64,000 nucleotides of DNA from PALSA-612 sp963773055 (GTDB lineage Bacteria > Actinomycetota > Thermoleophilia > Gaiellales > Gaiellaceae), in NCBI GenBank assembly GCA_963773055.1, contig CAVYZL010000003.1, positions 496,001-560,000 of the forward strand. Reading direction: 5' to 3'. This document shows positions 34,023 through 42,348 of the stretch, piece by piece; within the stretch, counting starts at the first letter, position 1, and each line of letters opens with the position of its first letter. The position numbers and the translations under genes are program-made. Under the pieces are notes generated by a model. That model worked only from the letters and a program-made list of their open reading frames with translations, was not told where the DNA came from and did not search any database.

Positions 34023-34458
34023 TCGGCGACTCGGTCGAGTGCCCGTTGTAGGCGAACTCGCCTCCGGACACGCGGCCCTTCACCCAGCGGCGCGTCTCAG
34101 GCCCCGTGAACGGGTTGAACAGCACGCCGATCGCAACACCGAGCATGAGCAGGAGGCTCGTGCGGAGGCGGTGCGTCTCGTGCCGCTCGTCCTGTAGCCG
34201 GTCTGCGGCGTTGCGCAGCTCTGCCACCGCGCGCTTCAGGTTCTCGTGAACGTCGTCGTCCAGCGCCATCTTGCCGGCGAGGCTCGTCATGCCCTTGGCG
34301 GGCACGAGCCCGTCGTAGATCTCCTTCGCGGCCACGAAGGCGCTCCGCAGGCTCTCGCGGAACTCCTCGTCCGTGAGCGCGCGCTCCAAGTACGGGCGGG
34401 CAGAATCCGCTGCCGTGCGTACCTTGTCGTTCTTCAACATCCGAATCACCTCTTCCAT
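34012..34458 (-). CDS. Uncharacterised protein with one C-terminal membrane helix
   Basis: 148 residues, or 142 if translation starts at ATG 34440, which is the better start because GGAAGAGG lies 8 bases before it. The body is helical (SARPYLERALTDEEFRESLR; LKRAVAELRNAADRL), followed by one membrane helix LLLMLGVAIGVLFNPFTG and a short tail. I do not recognise a function. It overlaps the convergent M23 gene by 11 bases. Confidence 0.65.
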   Translation of the reverse strand: MEEVIRMLKNDKVRTAADSARPYLERALTDEEFRESLRSAFVAAKEIYDGLVPAKGMTSLAGKMALDDDVHENLKRAVAELRNAADRLQDERHETHRLRTSLLLMLGVAIGVLFNPFTGPETRRWVKGRVSGGEFAYNGHSTESPINA

Positions 34459-34473
34459 ATCGTTCAGCTTCGA

Positions 34474-35040
34474 GTGTACGTACCTTCAGCCTGCTGGCGT
34501 CGCGGCTCGCTCGCGGCGGTCGCGCTGCTCCCGCTCCTGGCCGCAGCCTGCGGCGGGTCGTCGAGCGGCTCGCCGTCGACACGGCCCGTTCAAGGCCCTG
34601 GATTCGTCTTCCAGGCCCCCTCGGGCGCTGTCGTCACGCGGACGCCGAGGTCGGTGACGGTACGGCCCGATGCGAAGGAAACCGTTGAGCTCACGTCGGT
34701 TACGCGGTTCCCGCTCGCCAAGACGTTCAAACCGAGCCTGTGGTCGAAGGCCAAGGTCGAGCTGGACGGCATCGCCACGCGTCTTGCGATAGGCCTCGTC
34801 GCGAAGCAGACGGAGCCCGTGAGGACGGTTCGGCTCGGGAGCATCCAGCACCCGGCGGGTCGGGCTCTCATGGGCCGCCGCTACACGATGGAGTTCGACC
34901 AGAACGGCACCGAGGTCACGCAGCGCCTCACGCTGCTTCTCGACCGGCACACGGAGTACCAGCTCCTCTGCCGCTGGCGGACGTCGGACACCGCGCCCGA
35001 CTCGTGTGGGCTCCTCGAGGGAACCTTCGCCCGGCTATGA
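34474..35040 (+). CDS. Probable lipoprotein of unknown function
   Basis: A 188-residue protein with Arg-Arg, a hydrophobic stretch and a lipobox-like LLAAAC (Cys26), followed by a Gly/Ser-rich linker, so it is probably anchored to the outer face of the membrane. The mature part (KSLWSKAKVELDGIA-like, RYTMEFDQNGTEV, LLLDRHTEYQLLCRW) is a beta-rich unknown domain. GTG 34474 is chosen as the nearest start before the signal. Its stop overlaps rmlA. Confidence 0.65.
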   Translation: MYVPSACWRRGSLAAVALLPLLAAACGGSSSGSPSTRPVQGPGFVFQAPSGAVVTRTPRSVTVRPDAKETVELTSVTRFPLAKTFKPSLWSKAKVELDGIATRLAIGLVAKQTEPVRTVRLGSIQHPAGRALMGRRYTMEFDQNGTEVTQRLTLLLDRHTEYQLLCRWRTSDTAPDSCGLLEGTFARL

Positions 35041-35777
35041 AGGGCGTCATCCTCGCCGGCGGCAGCGGCACCCGCCTCCATCCGCTGACGCGGATCACCA
35101 ACAAGCACCTGCTGCCGATCTACGACCGGCCGATGGTGACGTACGCGATCGAGGCTCTGGTCGGCGCGGGGGTCTCCGAGCTGATGCTCGTCACGGGCGG
35201 CACGCACGCGGGCGAGTTCTTCCGGCTGCTCGGCAACGGCCACGAGTACGGCATCGACAAGCTCTTCTACGGCTACCAGGAGAAGGCCGGCGGCATCGCG
35301 GACGCGCTCGGACTCGCCGAGCGGTTCGTCGACCGCGACCGCTGCGTCGTGATGCTCGCCGACAACGTCCTCGAGCGGTCGATCCGGGAGGTCGTCGAGC
35401 GGTTCGAGGCGCAGGAAGCCGGCGCGCGCATCGTCCTTGCTCGTGAGTCGGATCCCGAGCACCTGCGCCACCTGGGCGTGCCCGAGCTGGACGGAGATCG
35501 GATCGTCCGCATCGACGAGAAGCCCGAGACGCCGGCGTCGGAGTTCGCGGTCACCGGCATCTACTTCTACGACGACGCCGTGTGGGACGTCGTGCCGACG
35601 CTCGAGCCCTCGGGTCGCGGCGAGCTCGAGATCACTGACGTCAACAACTGGTACGTCGAGCAGGGGGCGATGGAGTACGACGTGCTCGAGGGCTTCTGGG
35701 GAGACGCCGGAGAGTCGATCGACGCGTACTACTCGGTCAACGACTTCGTCCGGGCGAGCGGGGTGAACAAGGCGTGA
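35037..35777 (+). CDS. rmlA: Glucose-1-phosphate thymidylyltransferase, short form
   Basis: The first enzyme of dTDP-rhamnose synthesis couples dTTP to glucose-1-phosphate. The 246-residue protein starts KGVILAGGSGTRLHPLTRIT with the nucleotide-binding loop, then NKHLLPIYDRPM, VVMLADNV, IDEKPETPAS and TGIYFYDD. It lacks about 40 C-terminal residues found in E. coli RmlA. Operon order is rmlA-C-D-B with overlaps. Confidence 0.92.
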   Translation: MKGVILAGGSGTRLHPLTRITNKHLLPIYDRPMVTYAIEALVGAGVSELMLVTGGTHAGEFFRLLGNGHEYGIDKLFYGYQEKAGGIADALGLAERFVDRDRCVVMLADNVLERSIREVVERFEAQEAGARIVLARESDPEHLRHLGVPELDGDRIVRIDEKPETPASEFAVTGIYFYDDAVWDVVPTLEPSGRGELEITDVNNWYVEQGAMEYDVLEGFWGDAGESIDAYYSVNDFVRASGVNKA

Positions 35778-36235
35778 TCGAGGGGATCGTCCGCCTGCCG
35801 GCCGTGGTGCACGAGGACGCGCGCGGCTGGGTCGTGGAGGTGCGGCGCGAGTCGCTGCTGCCGAAGCCGACCCGCCAGACGAACGTCTCGTTCTCGCGGC
35901 AGGGCGTGATCCGCGGCCTCCACTACCACGAGCGCGGCCAGGACGACCTCTTCTACTGCATCACCGGCAAGGCCCGGGTCGTCGTCCTCGACCGAGACAG
36001 CGGCGAGACGTTCACCGAGGACATCGGCGACGACAATCCCGTCGCGCTCTACATCCCCGGACGCCACGCGCACGGGTTCGAGGCGCTGACCGACGTCCTC
36101 TTCTCCTACCACGTGACGGAGGAGTACGACCCGGAGAGCCCGGACGAGCACGGCATCGCATGGGACGACCCGCGGGTCGTCGACCTCTGGAGCACACGAT
36201 CGCCGATCCTTTCGCCCAGAGACCAGTCCGCATAA
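35774..36235 (+). CDS. rmlC: dTDP-4-dehydrorhamnose 3,5-epimerase-like protein
   Basis: A 153-residue cupin with the RmlC pattern: FSRQGVIRGLHYHERGQDDL (catalytic His in the GLHYH block), KARVVVLDRDSG, YIPGRHAHGFEAL and YHVTEEYDPE. It is shorter than the usual 180 residues but keeps the core barrel. GTG 35774 overlaps rmlA. Confidence 0.88.
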   Translation: MIEGIVRLPAVVHEDARGWVVEVRRESLLPKPTRQTNVSFSRQGVIRGLHYHERGQDDLFYCITGKARVVVLDRDSGETFTEDIGDDNPVALYIPGRHAHGFEALTDVLFSYHVTEEYDPESPDEHGIAWDDPRVVDLWSTRSPILSPRDQSA

Positions 36236-36957
36236 CGGGCGCGCGCGGCCAGCTCGGCCGGGCGCTCGTCGACGTGTGGGGGCCGAGCGTCGACTCCGAC
36301 GCCGAGCTCGTTCTCCACACGGCAGCGTGGACGGACGTCGACGGGGCGGAGTCGGACCCCGAAGGCGCGGAGCGCGCGAACGTCGGGCTGACGCGCGAGG
36401 TCGTCGCGGATGGCCTGCCCGTCGTCTACTTCTCGACGGACTACGTGTTCGACGGCCGGAAGGGCGAGCCGTACGTCGAGTCGGACGCGCCGAGCCCGCT
36501 CTCCGTCTACGCGCGGACGAAGCTGGACGGAGAGCGCGAGGTGAAGGACGGCTGGATCGTCCGCACGTCGTGGCTCTTCGCACCGTGGGGCAAGAACTTC
36601 GTGCTGACGATGCTCGCGCTCGGGCGTGAGCGCGACGAGCTCGGCGTCGTCGACGACCAGCGAGGCTGCCCGACCTACGCGCCGCACCTTGCCGCAGCGA
36701 CGCGCGAGATCGTCGGCCTGCCTTATGGGACGTACCACGTCGCCGCCGCCGGCGACTGCACGTGGGCGGACTTCGCGGAGGCGATCTTCGAAGAGGCCGG
36801 AGTCGACTGCCGCGTCCGCCGCGTGACGACGGCCGAGCTCGGCCGGCCGGCGCCACGCCCTGCGCACTCGGTGCTGCGGTCGGAGAAGCCCGAGACGCCA
36901 CGCCTTCCGCACTGGCGCGAGGGCCTGCGGGAGTGCCTGGCGCGGATCGAGGACTAG
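36160..36957 (+). CDS. rmlD: dTDP-4-dehydrorhamnose reductase
   Basis: This enzyme makes dTDP-L-rhamnose with NAD(P)H. Visible are the Rossmann motif ITGARGQLGRAL, LHTAAWTDVDGAE, FSTDYVFDGRKGEPY, the catalytic YARTK and RTSWLF. The start is uncertain: homology begins at about 36223 (VRITGARG), but the only standard in-frame start nearby is ATG 36160, which overlaps rmlC by 76 bases. An alternative initiation codon near 36220 is possible. Confidence 0.88.
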   Translation: MGRPAGRRPLEHTIADPFAQRPVRITGARGQLGRALVDVWGPSVDSDAELVLHTAAWTDVDGAESDPEGAERANVGLTREVVADGLPVVYFSTDYVFDGRKGEPYVESDAPSPLSVYARTKLDGEREVKDGWIVRTSWLFAPWGKNFVLTMLALGRERDELGVVDDQRGCPTYAPHLAAATREIVGLPYGTYHVAAAGDCTWADFAEAIFEEAGVDCRVRRVTTAELGRPAPRPAHSVLRSEKPETPRLPHWREGLRECLARIED

Positions 36958-36960
36958 GGT
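36955..36960 (+). promoter_or_regulatory. Leaderless-type -10 hexamer TAGGGT before rmlB
   Basis: TAGGGT begins with the rmlD stop codon and ends 6 bases before ATG 36967. It could give rmlB its own transcript besides readthrough from rmlACD. Confidence 0.35.
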
Positions 36961-36966
36961 GTGACC

Positions 36967-37956
36967 ATGCGCGTGCTCGTCACCGGAGGGGCAGGCTTCA
37001 TCGGATCGCATTTCGCGAAGCGGCTCGTAGCGAGCGGCAACGAGGTCGTGGTGCTCGACAAGCTCACCTACTCGGGCAACCCGGCGAACCTCGCGGACGT
37101 CGGCTGCCCGGTGATCGAAGGCGACATCTGCGACACGGACACCGTCATGTCGGCGGCCAAGGGCTGCGATGCGATCGTCAACTTCGCCGCGGAGACCCAC
37201 GTCGACCGCTCGATCCTCGACGCCGAGGAGTTCGTGGAGACGAACGTCCTCGGCGCGCACGTCGTGGCGGAAAGCGCGAACCGGCTCGGAATCAAGCTCG
37301 TCCATGTCTCGACGGACGAGGTGTACGGCGACGTCATCGCGCCGCACCGGTCGGCCGAAGGCGACATGCTTCATCCGTCGAGCCCGTACTCGGCGTCGAA
37401 GGCCGGCGGCGATCTGCAGGTGCTCGCGGCCGTGCGCACGTTTGGCGTCGACGCGTGCATCACCCGCGGCGCTAACACCTACGGCCCGAACCAGTATCCG
37501 GAGAAGCTGATCCCGCTGATGGCGACGAACGCCTTCGAAGGCCTCGAGCTCCCCGTCTACGGCGACGGCCGCCAGATCCGCGAGTGGCTCCATGTCTCCG
37601 ACCACTGCGCGGCGGTCGAGCACGTGCTGCACGAGGGCGCCTCGGGCGATGTCTACAACGTCGCCGGCGAAGACCACGAGAACCTGGACATCGTCGGGCG
37701 GATCGTGGAGGCGACGGGCTGCGACGCGGGTCTCGTCCGGCACGTCGAGGACCGGCCCGGCCACGACCGTCGCTACGCGCTCGAGGACTCGAAGCTCCGC
37801 GGGCTCGGCTGGTCGCCCCAGGTTCGGTTCGAGCAGGGTCTCGCCGACACCGTCGCGTGGTATCGCGACAACCGCGCCTGGTGGGAGCCGATCAAGTCCG
37901 GCGCCTTCCGCTCGTACTACGAGGAGCAGTACGCGTTGCGGCTCGCATCGGAATGA
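36967..37956 (+). CDS. rmlB: dTDP-glucose 4,6-dehydratase
   Basis: A 329-residue extended short-chain dehydrogenase: MRVLVTGGAGFIGSHFAKRL, LDKLTYSGNPANL, NFAAETHVDRSI, HVSTDEVYGD with the catalytic Thr-Asp-Glu, PYSASKAG (Tyr-xxx-Lys), and GANTYGPNQYPEKLIP. It converts dTDP-glucose to the 4-keto-6-deoxy sugar. ATG 36967 is preferred over GTG 36961 because it matches the family N terminus. Confidence 0.94.
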   Translation: MRVLVTGGAGFIGSHFAKRLVASGNEVVVLDKLTYSGNPANLADVGCPVIEGDICDTDTVMSAAKGCDAIVNFAAETHVDRSILDAEEFVETNVLGAHVVAESANRLGIKLVHVSTDEVYGDVIAPHRSAEGDMLHPSSPYSASKAGGDLQVLAAVRTFGVDACITRGANTYGPNQYPEKLIPLMATNAFEGLELPVYGDGRQIREWLHVSDHCAAVEHVLHEGASGDVYNVAGEDHENLDIVGRIVEATGCDAGLVRHVEDRPGHDRRYALEDSKLRGLGWSPQVRFEQGLADTVAWYRDNRAWWEPIKSGAFRSYYEEQYALRLASE

Positions 37957-37985
37957 GTAGCGGGCTCCGCCGAGAATCGTTCAGC

Positions 37986-37991
37986 TAGCCT
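37986..37991 (+). promoter_or_regulatory. Candidate -10 hexamer TAGCCT
   Basis: TAGCCT lies in the 64-base gap after rmlB, 29 bases before ATG 38021. A start site about 7 bases downstream would give a 23-base leader for the SpoIID-subtilisin gene. Confidence 0.3.
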
Positions 37992-38020
37992 GATTCGTTG
38001 CGCCTCAGGCGCCCGCCCAG

Positions 38021-40822
38021 ATGTTTCGTCGTCTCATCGCCTGTCTCGTGCTCCCGCTCCTGCTCGCAGGGGCGGCGTCGGCGATCCCGACTGCCGACGG
38101 AACCGTGTCTACGACCACGTTCGTCTTCCGCGGACGGGGTTGGGGCCACGGCGTCGGCATGGGCCAGTGGGGCGCCTTCGGACAGGCGAAGCGCGGCGTC
38201 GACTACGACGCGATCCTCGCGCACTACTACCCGGGAACCGTTCTCGGAAAGGCGCCTTCGAAGCCGGTGCGCGTGCTGCTCCGCGACGGAAAGGGGCCGT
38301 TCGCGATCGCCTCCGAGGCGCCGTTCCGCGTCGAGGACGGCGACGGCCAGATTTACGACCTCGAGCCTGGCGCGTACCCGGTCGGGGCCGCGCTCAAGGT
38401 CGCCGTCGACCCGGAACAGGCGCCCGCGGCCCTGCCATCGCCCCTGACCTTCCGGGCCGGCTCGGCGCCGCTCACGCTCGCCGGCCATCCGTATCGCGGA
38501 GCGCTCCAGGTTCAGCGCGTCGGCCAGCGGGCCCAGGTCGTCGACGTCGTCTCGATCGACGCCTATGTCCGTGGCGTCGTCAACGAGGAGGTTCCGGACG
38601 CCTGGCCGCTCGAGGCGATCAAGGCGCAGGCCGTCGCCGCGCGCTCGTACGCGCTGTCCACGGGCCGCGACCGCGAGACGCTGTACGCCGACACGCGCAG
38701 CCAGGTGTACGGCGGCATCGATGCCGAGACGAAGTCGGGTGACGCGGCCGTTGCCGCGACGAAGCGGCAGGTCCTCAAGTACGACGGCAAGATCGCGACG
38801 ACGTTCTTCTACTCTTCGTCTGGCGGGCGGACGGCGAACGTCACGGACGTCTTCTCGACGCCCGATCCGATCCCGTACCTCGTCGCTGTCCCCGACCCGG
38901 ACGACAAGTTCTCGCCGTATCACCGCTGGGGGCCGGTCGTGCTCACAGCGACGAAGGTGTCGCGCGCTCTCGGCGTTCCGGGCACGACCGACCTGCGCAC
39001 CGTTCCGGCCAGCGGCCGCGCGAGGACGATCGTCGCCACCGGGAAGAAAGGCGAGACGTCGGTCGCGGCGGCCGACGTTCGAGCGGCGCTCGGCCTCCGG
39101 TCGACGTGGATCACGCCCGGCGTGCTCACGCTGACGCGACCTGCGGGCTCGTTCGCCGGCGGCTCGCCAATCGAGCTGACGGGATCGGCTCACCGCGTGA
39201 AAGGCCCGATCGCCCTCGAGCAGCGCGAGCCGGGTGACGCCTGGAGCGTAGGGCCTGACGTCGAGCTCAAAGCCGACGGCTCGTTCTCCGTCGAGGTGAG
39301 CCCCGCCGCGACAACCCTCTACCGGCTGACGGCGGCCGACGAGGTCGTCTCCACGGCGCTGCGCGTGCCGATCAGCGGGACCCGCCGGACGTCGATCCTC
39401 GACGCCAGCGCCGCGAGCCCTCACGCGCATGCGCGCACCGCCTTCCTGCCCGACGACCCGCTCGCGCCTCTCCAGTGGTATCTCGACGCGATTCGGGCAT
39501 TCGACTTCTGGCCGGACCTGCCCGTTCTCGACCCGGTGACGGTGGCGATCATCGACACCGGCATCGACAAGGGGCATCCGGAGTTCGTCGGCAAGATCGT
39601 CGCGGCGAAGAGCTTCGTCGGCGGAAGCGCGGACGACGACCTCGGACACGGGACGTTCGTCGCGGGTCTGATCGCCGCCGAGGCGGGCAACGCGGAAGGG
39701 ATTGCGGGCATCGCGTTCCCCGCTCAGCTGCTCGTCGCCAAGGTGGCGCAGTCCGACGGGTCGATCGACACGGACGACGAGGCGCGTGCCATTCACTGGG
39801 CGGTCGACCGGGGCGCACGGGTGATCAACCTCTCGCTCGGCGGCCTCCGCGACCCGCTGCACGCATATCGCGACACGTATTCGCAGATGGAGGCGGACGC
39901 GATCGCGTACGCCTGGCGCAAGGGCGCGGTGGTCGTGGCCGCGGTCGGGAACGGCGACACGGCGCCGCGCATGCCCTGGCCGTACGCGAGCTACCCGTCC
40001 GCCTTGCCACACGTGATCGGCGTCGGCGCAGTTGCAGCGAACGGCTCCGTGCCGACGTTCTCGAACCAGGACTCGATCTTCGTCGACGTCGCCGCGCCCG
40101 GCGACGGCATCGTCTCGACGCTTCCTCGACGGATGACTGCCGACCGGCCGGCCTGCGTCGACCAGGGGTACTCGCCGTGCGGGCCAAAGGACTTTCGCGA
40201 CGGCAGCGGCACGTCGTTCGCCGCGGCGATCGTGTCGGCGCAGGCGGCGCTCATGCTCACGCTGCGTCCCGACCTCAAGCCCGACCAGGTGGCCGCGCTG
40301 ATCGAGCACACGACCAGCGACGCGTCGCCCTCGACCGGCTGCATCCGCTGTGCCGTCGGCCGGGACAGCCGCTCGGGGTGGGGGAGCATCGACGTCCTCG
40401 CAGCGCTCGAGTCGCTGTCCGAGAAGCTGCCGACAGCCGACCGCTACGAGACGAACGACGACGGCGGGAACCGAGCGGTCAAGCTGTACGGCCACGCCAT
40501 CCACGCGCACGCGACGCTCGACTTCTGGGACGATCAGATCGACGTCTACAAGGTCTATCTCCAGGCGAGGGAGCGAGCCGTCGTCCACCTCCGCGGCCCC
40601 GTCGGTACGCAGACGAACCTCATCCTCTGGCGTCCGGGAACCCAGCACGTCGAGGGCCTGTCACCGAGCATCCAGACGCGCCGCCTCGCCGTGGCGGCGA
40701 CTCCCGGCCCGAACGAGCGGCTCGACCAGCGGGCGGAGACGACAGGTTGGTACTACGTCGAGGTGAAGATCGGCGCCGCCGGCTCCGGCCGCTACACGCT
40801 CCGCATCGACAAGCGTCGATGA
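38021..40822 (+). CDS. Secreted SpoIID-domain/subtilisin (S8) fusion protein
   Basis: A 933-residue protein with a signal peptide (FRRLIACLVLPLLLAGAASA). Residues about 35-340 are a SpoIID/LytB domain (GRGWGHGVGMGQWGAFGQAK, EVPDAWPLEAIKAQAVAARS, FYSSSGGRTANV), the fold that trims peptidoglycan side chains or glycan ends. Residues about 485-800 are a subtilase with Asp512 (IIDTGID), His543 (GHGTFVAG) and Ser732 (GTSFAAA), oxyanion region AAVGNGD. A C-terminal beta domain (DRYETNDDG...) resembles pre-peptidase C-terminal domains. I know of both families separately; the fusion of a spore-type cell-wall domain with a protease is unusual. Confidence 0.9.
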   Translation: MFRRLIACLVLPLLLAGAASAIPTADGTVSTTTFVFRGRGWGHGVGMGQWGAFGQAKRGVDYDAILAHYYPGTVLGKAPSKPVRVLLRDGKGPFAIASEAPFRVEDGDGQIYDLEPGAYPVGAALKVAVDPEQAPAALPSPLTFRAGSAPLTLAGHPYRGALQVQRVGQRAQVVDVVSIDAYVRGVVNEEVPDAWPLEAIKAQAVAARSYALSTGRDRETLYADTRSQVYGGIDAETKSGDAAVAATKRQVLKYDGKIATTFFYSSSGGRTANVTDVFSTPDPIPYLVAVPDPDDKFSPYHRWGPVVLTATKVSRALGVPGTTDLRTVPASGRARTIVATGKKGETSVAAADVRAALGLRSTWITPGVLTLTRPAGSFAGGSPIELTGSAHRVKGPIALEQREPGDAWSVGPDVELKADGSFSVEVSPAATTLYRLTAADEVVSTALRVPISGTRRTSILDASAASPHAHARTAFLPDDPLAPLQWYLDAIRAFDFWPDLPVLDPVTVAIIDTGIDKGHPEFVGKIVAAKSFVGGSADDDLGHGTFVAGLIAAEAGNAEGIAGIAFPAQLLVAKVAQSDGSIDTDDEARAIHWAVDRGARVINLSLGGLRDPLHAYRDTYSQMEADAIAYAWRKGAVVVAAVGNGDTAPRMPWPYASYPSALPHVIGVGAVAANGSVPTFSNQDSIFVDVAAPGDGIVSTLPRRMTADRPACVDQGYSPCGPKDFRDGSGTSFAAAIVSAQAALMLTLRPDLKPDQVAALIEHTTSDASPSTGCIRCAVGRDSRSGWGSIDVLAALESLSEKLPTADRYETNDDGGNRAVKLYGHAIHAHATLDFWDDQIDVYKVYLQARERAVVHLRGPVGTQTNLILWRPGTQHVEGLSPSIQTRRLAVAATPGPNERLDQRAETTGWYYVEVKIGAAGSGRYTLRIDKRR

Positions 40823-41703
40823 CGGCAATCAGGGTCGGCGTCCAGCTCCCGGAGGTGGAGCGCGACGTTCGGTGGCCCGAGTACGTCTCGATGGCGCAGG
40901 CGGCGGAGGAGGCCGGCTTCGACTCGATCTGGCTCGGCGATCACCTCCTCTATCGCGGCGACGGCCGTGAGGAGCGCGGGCCGTGGGAGGCGTGGACGCT
41001 GCTGTCCGCGCTCGCGACGGTCACGAGCCGGGTGACGCTGGGACCGCTCGTCGCCTGCGCCTCGTTCCATCCGCCGGGGCTGATCGCGAAGATGGCTGCG
41101 ACCGTCGACGAGATCTCGGGCGGTCGCTTCGTCCTCGGGCTCGGCGCCGGCTCCGTCGAGTCGGAGCACGGGATCTTCGGGCTGCCGATGGAGCGGCGCG
41201 TATCGCGGTTCGAGGAATCGTTCGCGATCGTCCGCCGGCTGCTCGCCGGCGAACGCGTCACGTTCGAGGGGCGCTACTTCACGACGGATGACGCGGTGCT
41301 CCTGCCGAAGCCCGCACGTTCCGTCCCGCTGATGGCCGGGAGCATCGGACCGCGGATGCTCGGGATCATGCTCCCGCACGTCCAGGTCTGGAACACCTGG
41401 TACACGTGGTACGGGAACACGGCCGACGGGTTCCGGGAGCTGAACGGAACGATCGATGCCGCTGCCGAGGCGGCCGGCCGCGACCCGCGTGAGATCGGGC
41501 GCAGCGCCTGCGTTCTCGTCGAGCTCGACTCCGAGGCGGTACGGCGCCCGCACGACGAGGACACGGTGCCGGTCACGCTCGACGGAGTCGGGGCGTTGCT
41601 CGACGAGCTGGCGGCGGCCGGTGCGGACGAGGCGATCCTCGTCCTCCGGCCGATCACCGAGGAGTCGATCCGCTCACTCGGCGAGACGCTCGCGCTCGCG
41701 TAG
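40819..41703 (+). CDS. LLM-class (F420-type) flavin oxidoreductase
   Basis: A 294-residue luciferase-like TIM barrel: RVGVQLPEVERDVRWPEY, AEEAGFDSIWLGDHLL, VTLGPLVACASFHPP, DEISGGRFVLGLGAG and the insertion-region RVSRFEESFAIVRRLL. The G-S-V-E and WLGDHL pattern is commonest in F420-dependent actinobacterial enzymes. The substrate is not predictable. ATG 40819 overlaps the preceding stop. Confidence 0.85.
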   Translation: MTAIRVGVQLPEVERDVRWPEYVSMAQAAEEAGFDSIWLGDHLLYRGDGREERGPWEAWTLLSALATVTSRVTLGPLVACASFHPPGLIAKMAATVDEISGGRFVLGLGAGSVESEHGIFGLPMERRVSRFEESFAIVRRLLAGERVTFEGRYFTTDDAVLLPKPARSVPLMAGSIGPRMLGIMLPHVQVWNTWYTWYGNTADGFRELNGTIDAAAEAAGRDPREIGRSACVLVELDSEAVRRPHDEDTVPVTLDGVGALLDELAAAGADEAILVLRPITEESIRSLGETLALA

Positions 41704-42348
41704 CTACGGGAGCAGCTCGTCCTCGGGGACGTCGCGGATCACCCGCGCCGGGACGCCGACGACGACCGTTCGCGGCGGCACGTCCTTCGTCACGACCGCC
41801 CCCGCGCCGACGAACGCCTCCTCCCCGATCTCGACGCCCGGGCAGAGGATCGCTCCGCCGCCGACCCGCGCCCCGCGGCGGATCGTCGGGCCCTTGACCA
41901 GCTCGTGGCGGCGCTCCGTGCGGCCCATGAAGTTGTCGTTCGTGGTCACGACGCACGGAGCGATGAACACGTCCTCCTCGACGGTCGAGTACGCCGTGAC
42001 GTAGGCCCCCGCCTGGATCGTCGTCCGCGCGCCGACCGCCGTGTCGTTCTCGACGAGCGAGCCACGGCCAATGACCACGTCCTCGCCGATCACACACCGC
42101 TCGCGAACGCACGACTGGTCGCCGAGAATCGCGCGGGCGCCGACCGTCGTTCCCGCGAAGACGATCGCGCCGGTCGAGACGACCGCGCCGTCTCCGATCA
42201 CCGTCGGCGCCAGCGGTTCGCGCTTCGCGGTCGAGCGCGGCGATAGCACCGGCTGCTTGCCGACGACCGCGTACTCGAGAACGCGGACGCTGTCGCCGAG
42301 GATCGTGCCCTCGTGGACGATCGCAGTCGGATGGACCTCAGCTGGCAA
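41704..42348 (-). CDS. Left-handed beta-helix sugar N-acetyltransferase (WbpD-like)
   Basis: A 214-residue hexapeptide-repeat protein: HPTAIVHEGTILGDSVRV, many [LIV]GxxxxI repeats, and VFIAPCVVTTNDNFMGR with the asparagine/phenylalanine segment typical of WlbB/WbpD 3-amino-sugar acetyltransferases. It would acetylate the 3-amino group of UDP-GlcNAc3NA. It is the last of four genes that match the UDP-diacetamido-uronic acid pathway. Confidence 0.82.
   Translation of the reverse strand: MPAEVHPTAIVHEGTILGDSVRVLEYAVVGKQPVLSPRSTAKREPLAPTVIGDGAVVSTGAIVFAGTTVGARAILGDQSCVRERCVIGEDVVIGRGSLVENDTAVGARTTIQAGAYVTAYSTVEEDVFIAPCVVTTNDNFMGRTERRHELVKGPTIRRGARVGGGAILCPGVEIGEEAFVGAGAVVTKDVPPRTVVVGVPARVIRDVPEDELLP

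Noticed and set aside
34246..34473. Upstream in-frame extension of the lipoprotein gene
   Set aside because: It would run antisense through the neighbouring minus-strand gene and place the signal peptide and lipobox internally.
37985..40648. An 887-codon open frame on the minus strand opposite the SpoIID-subtilisin gene
   Set aside because: Its translation is Arg/Asp/Val-rich without motifs, as expected from the antisense of a GC-rich gene. The plus-strand protein has two complete enzyme domains.
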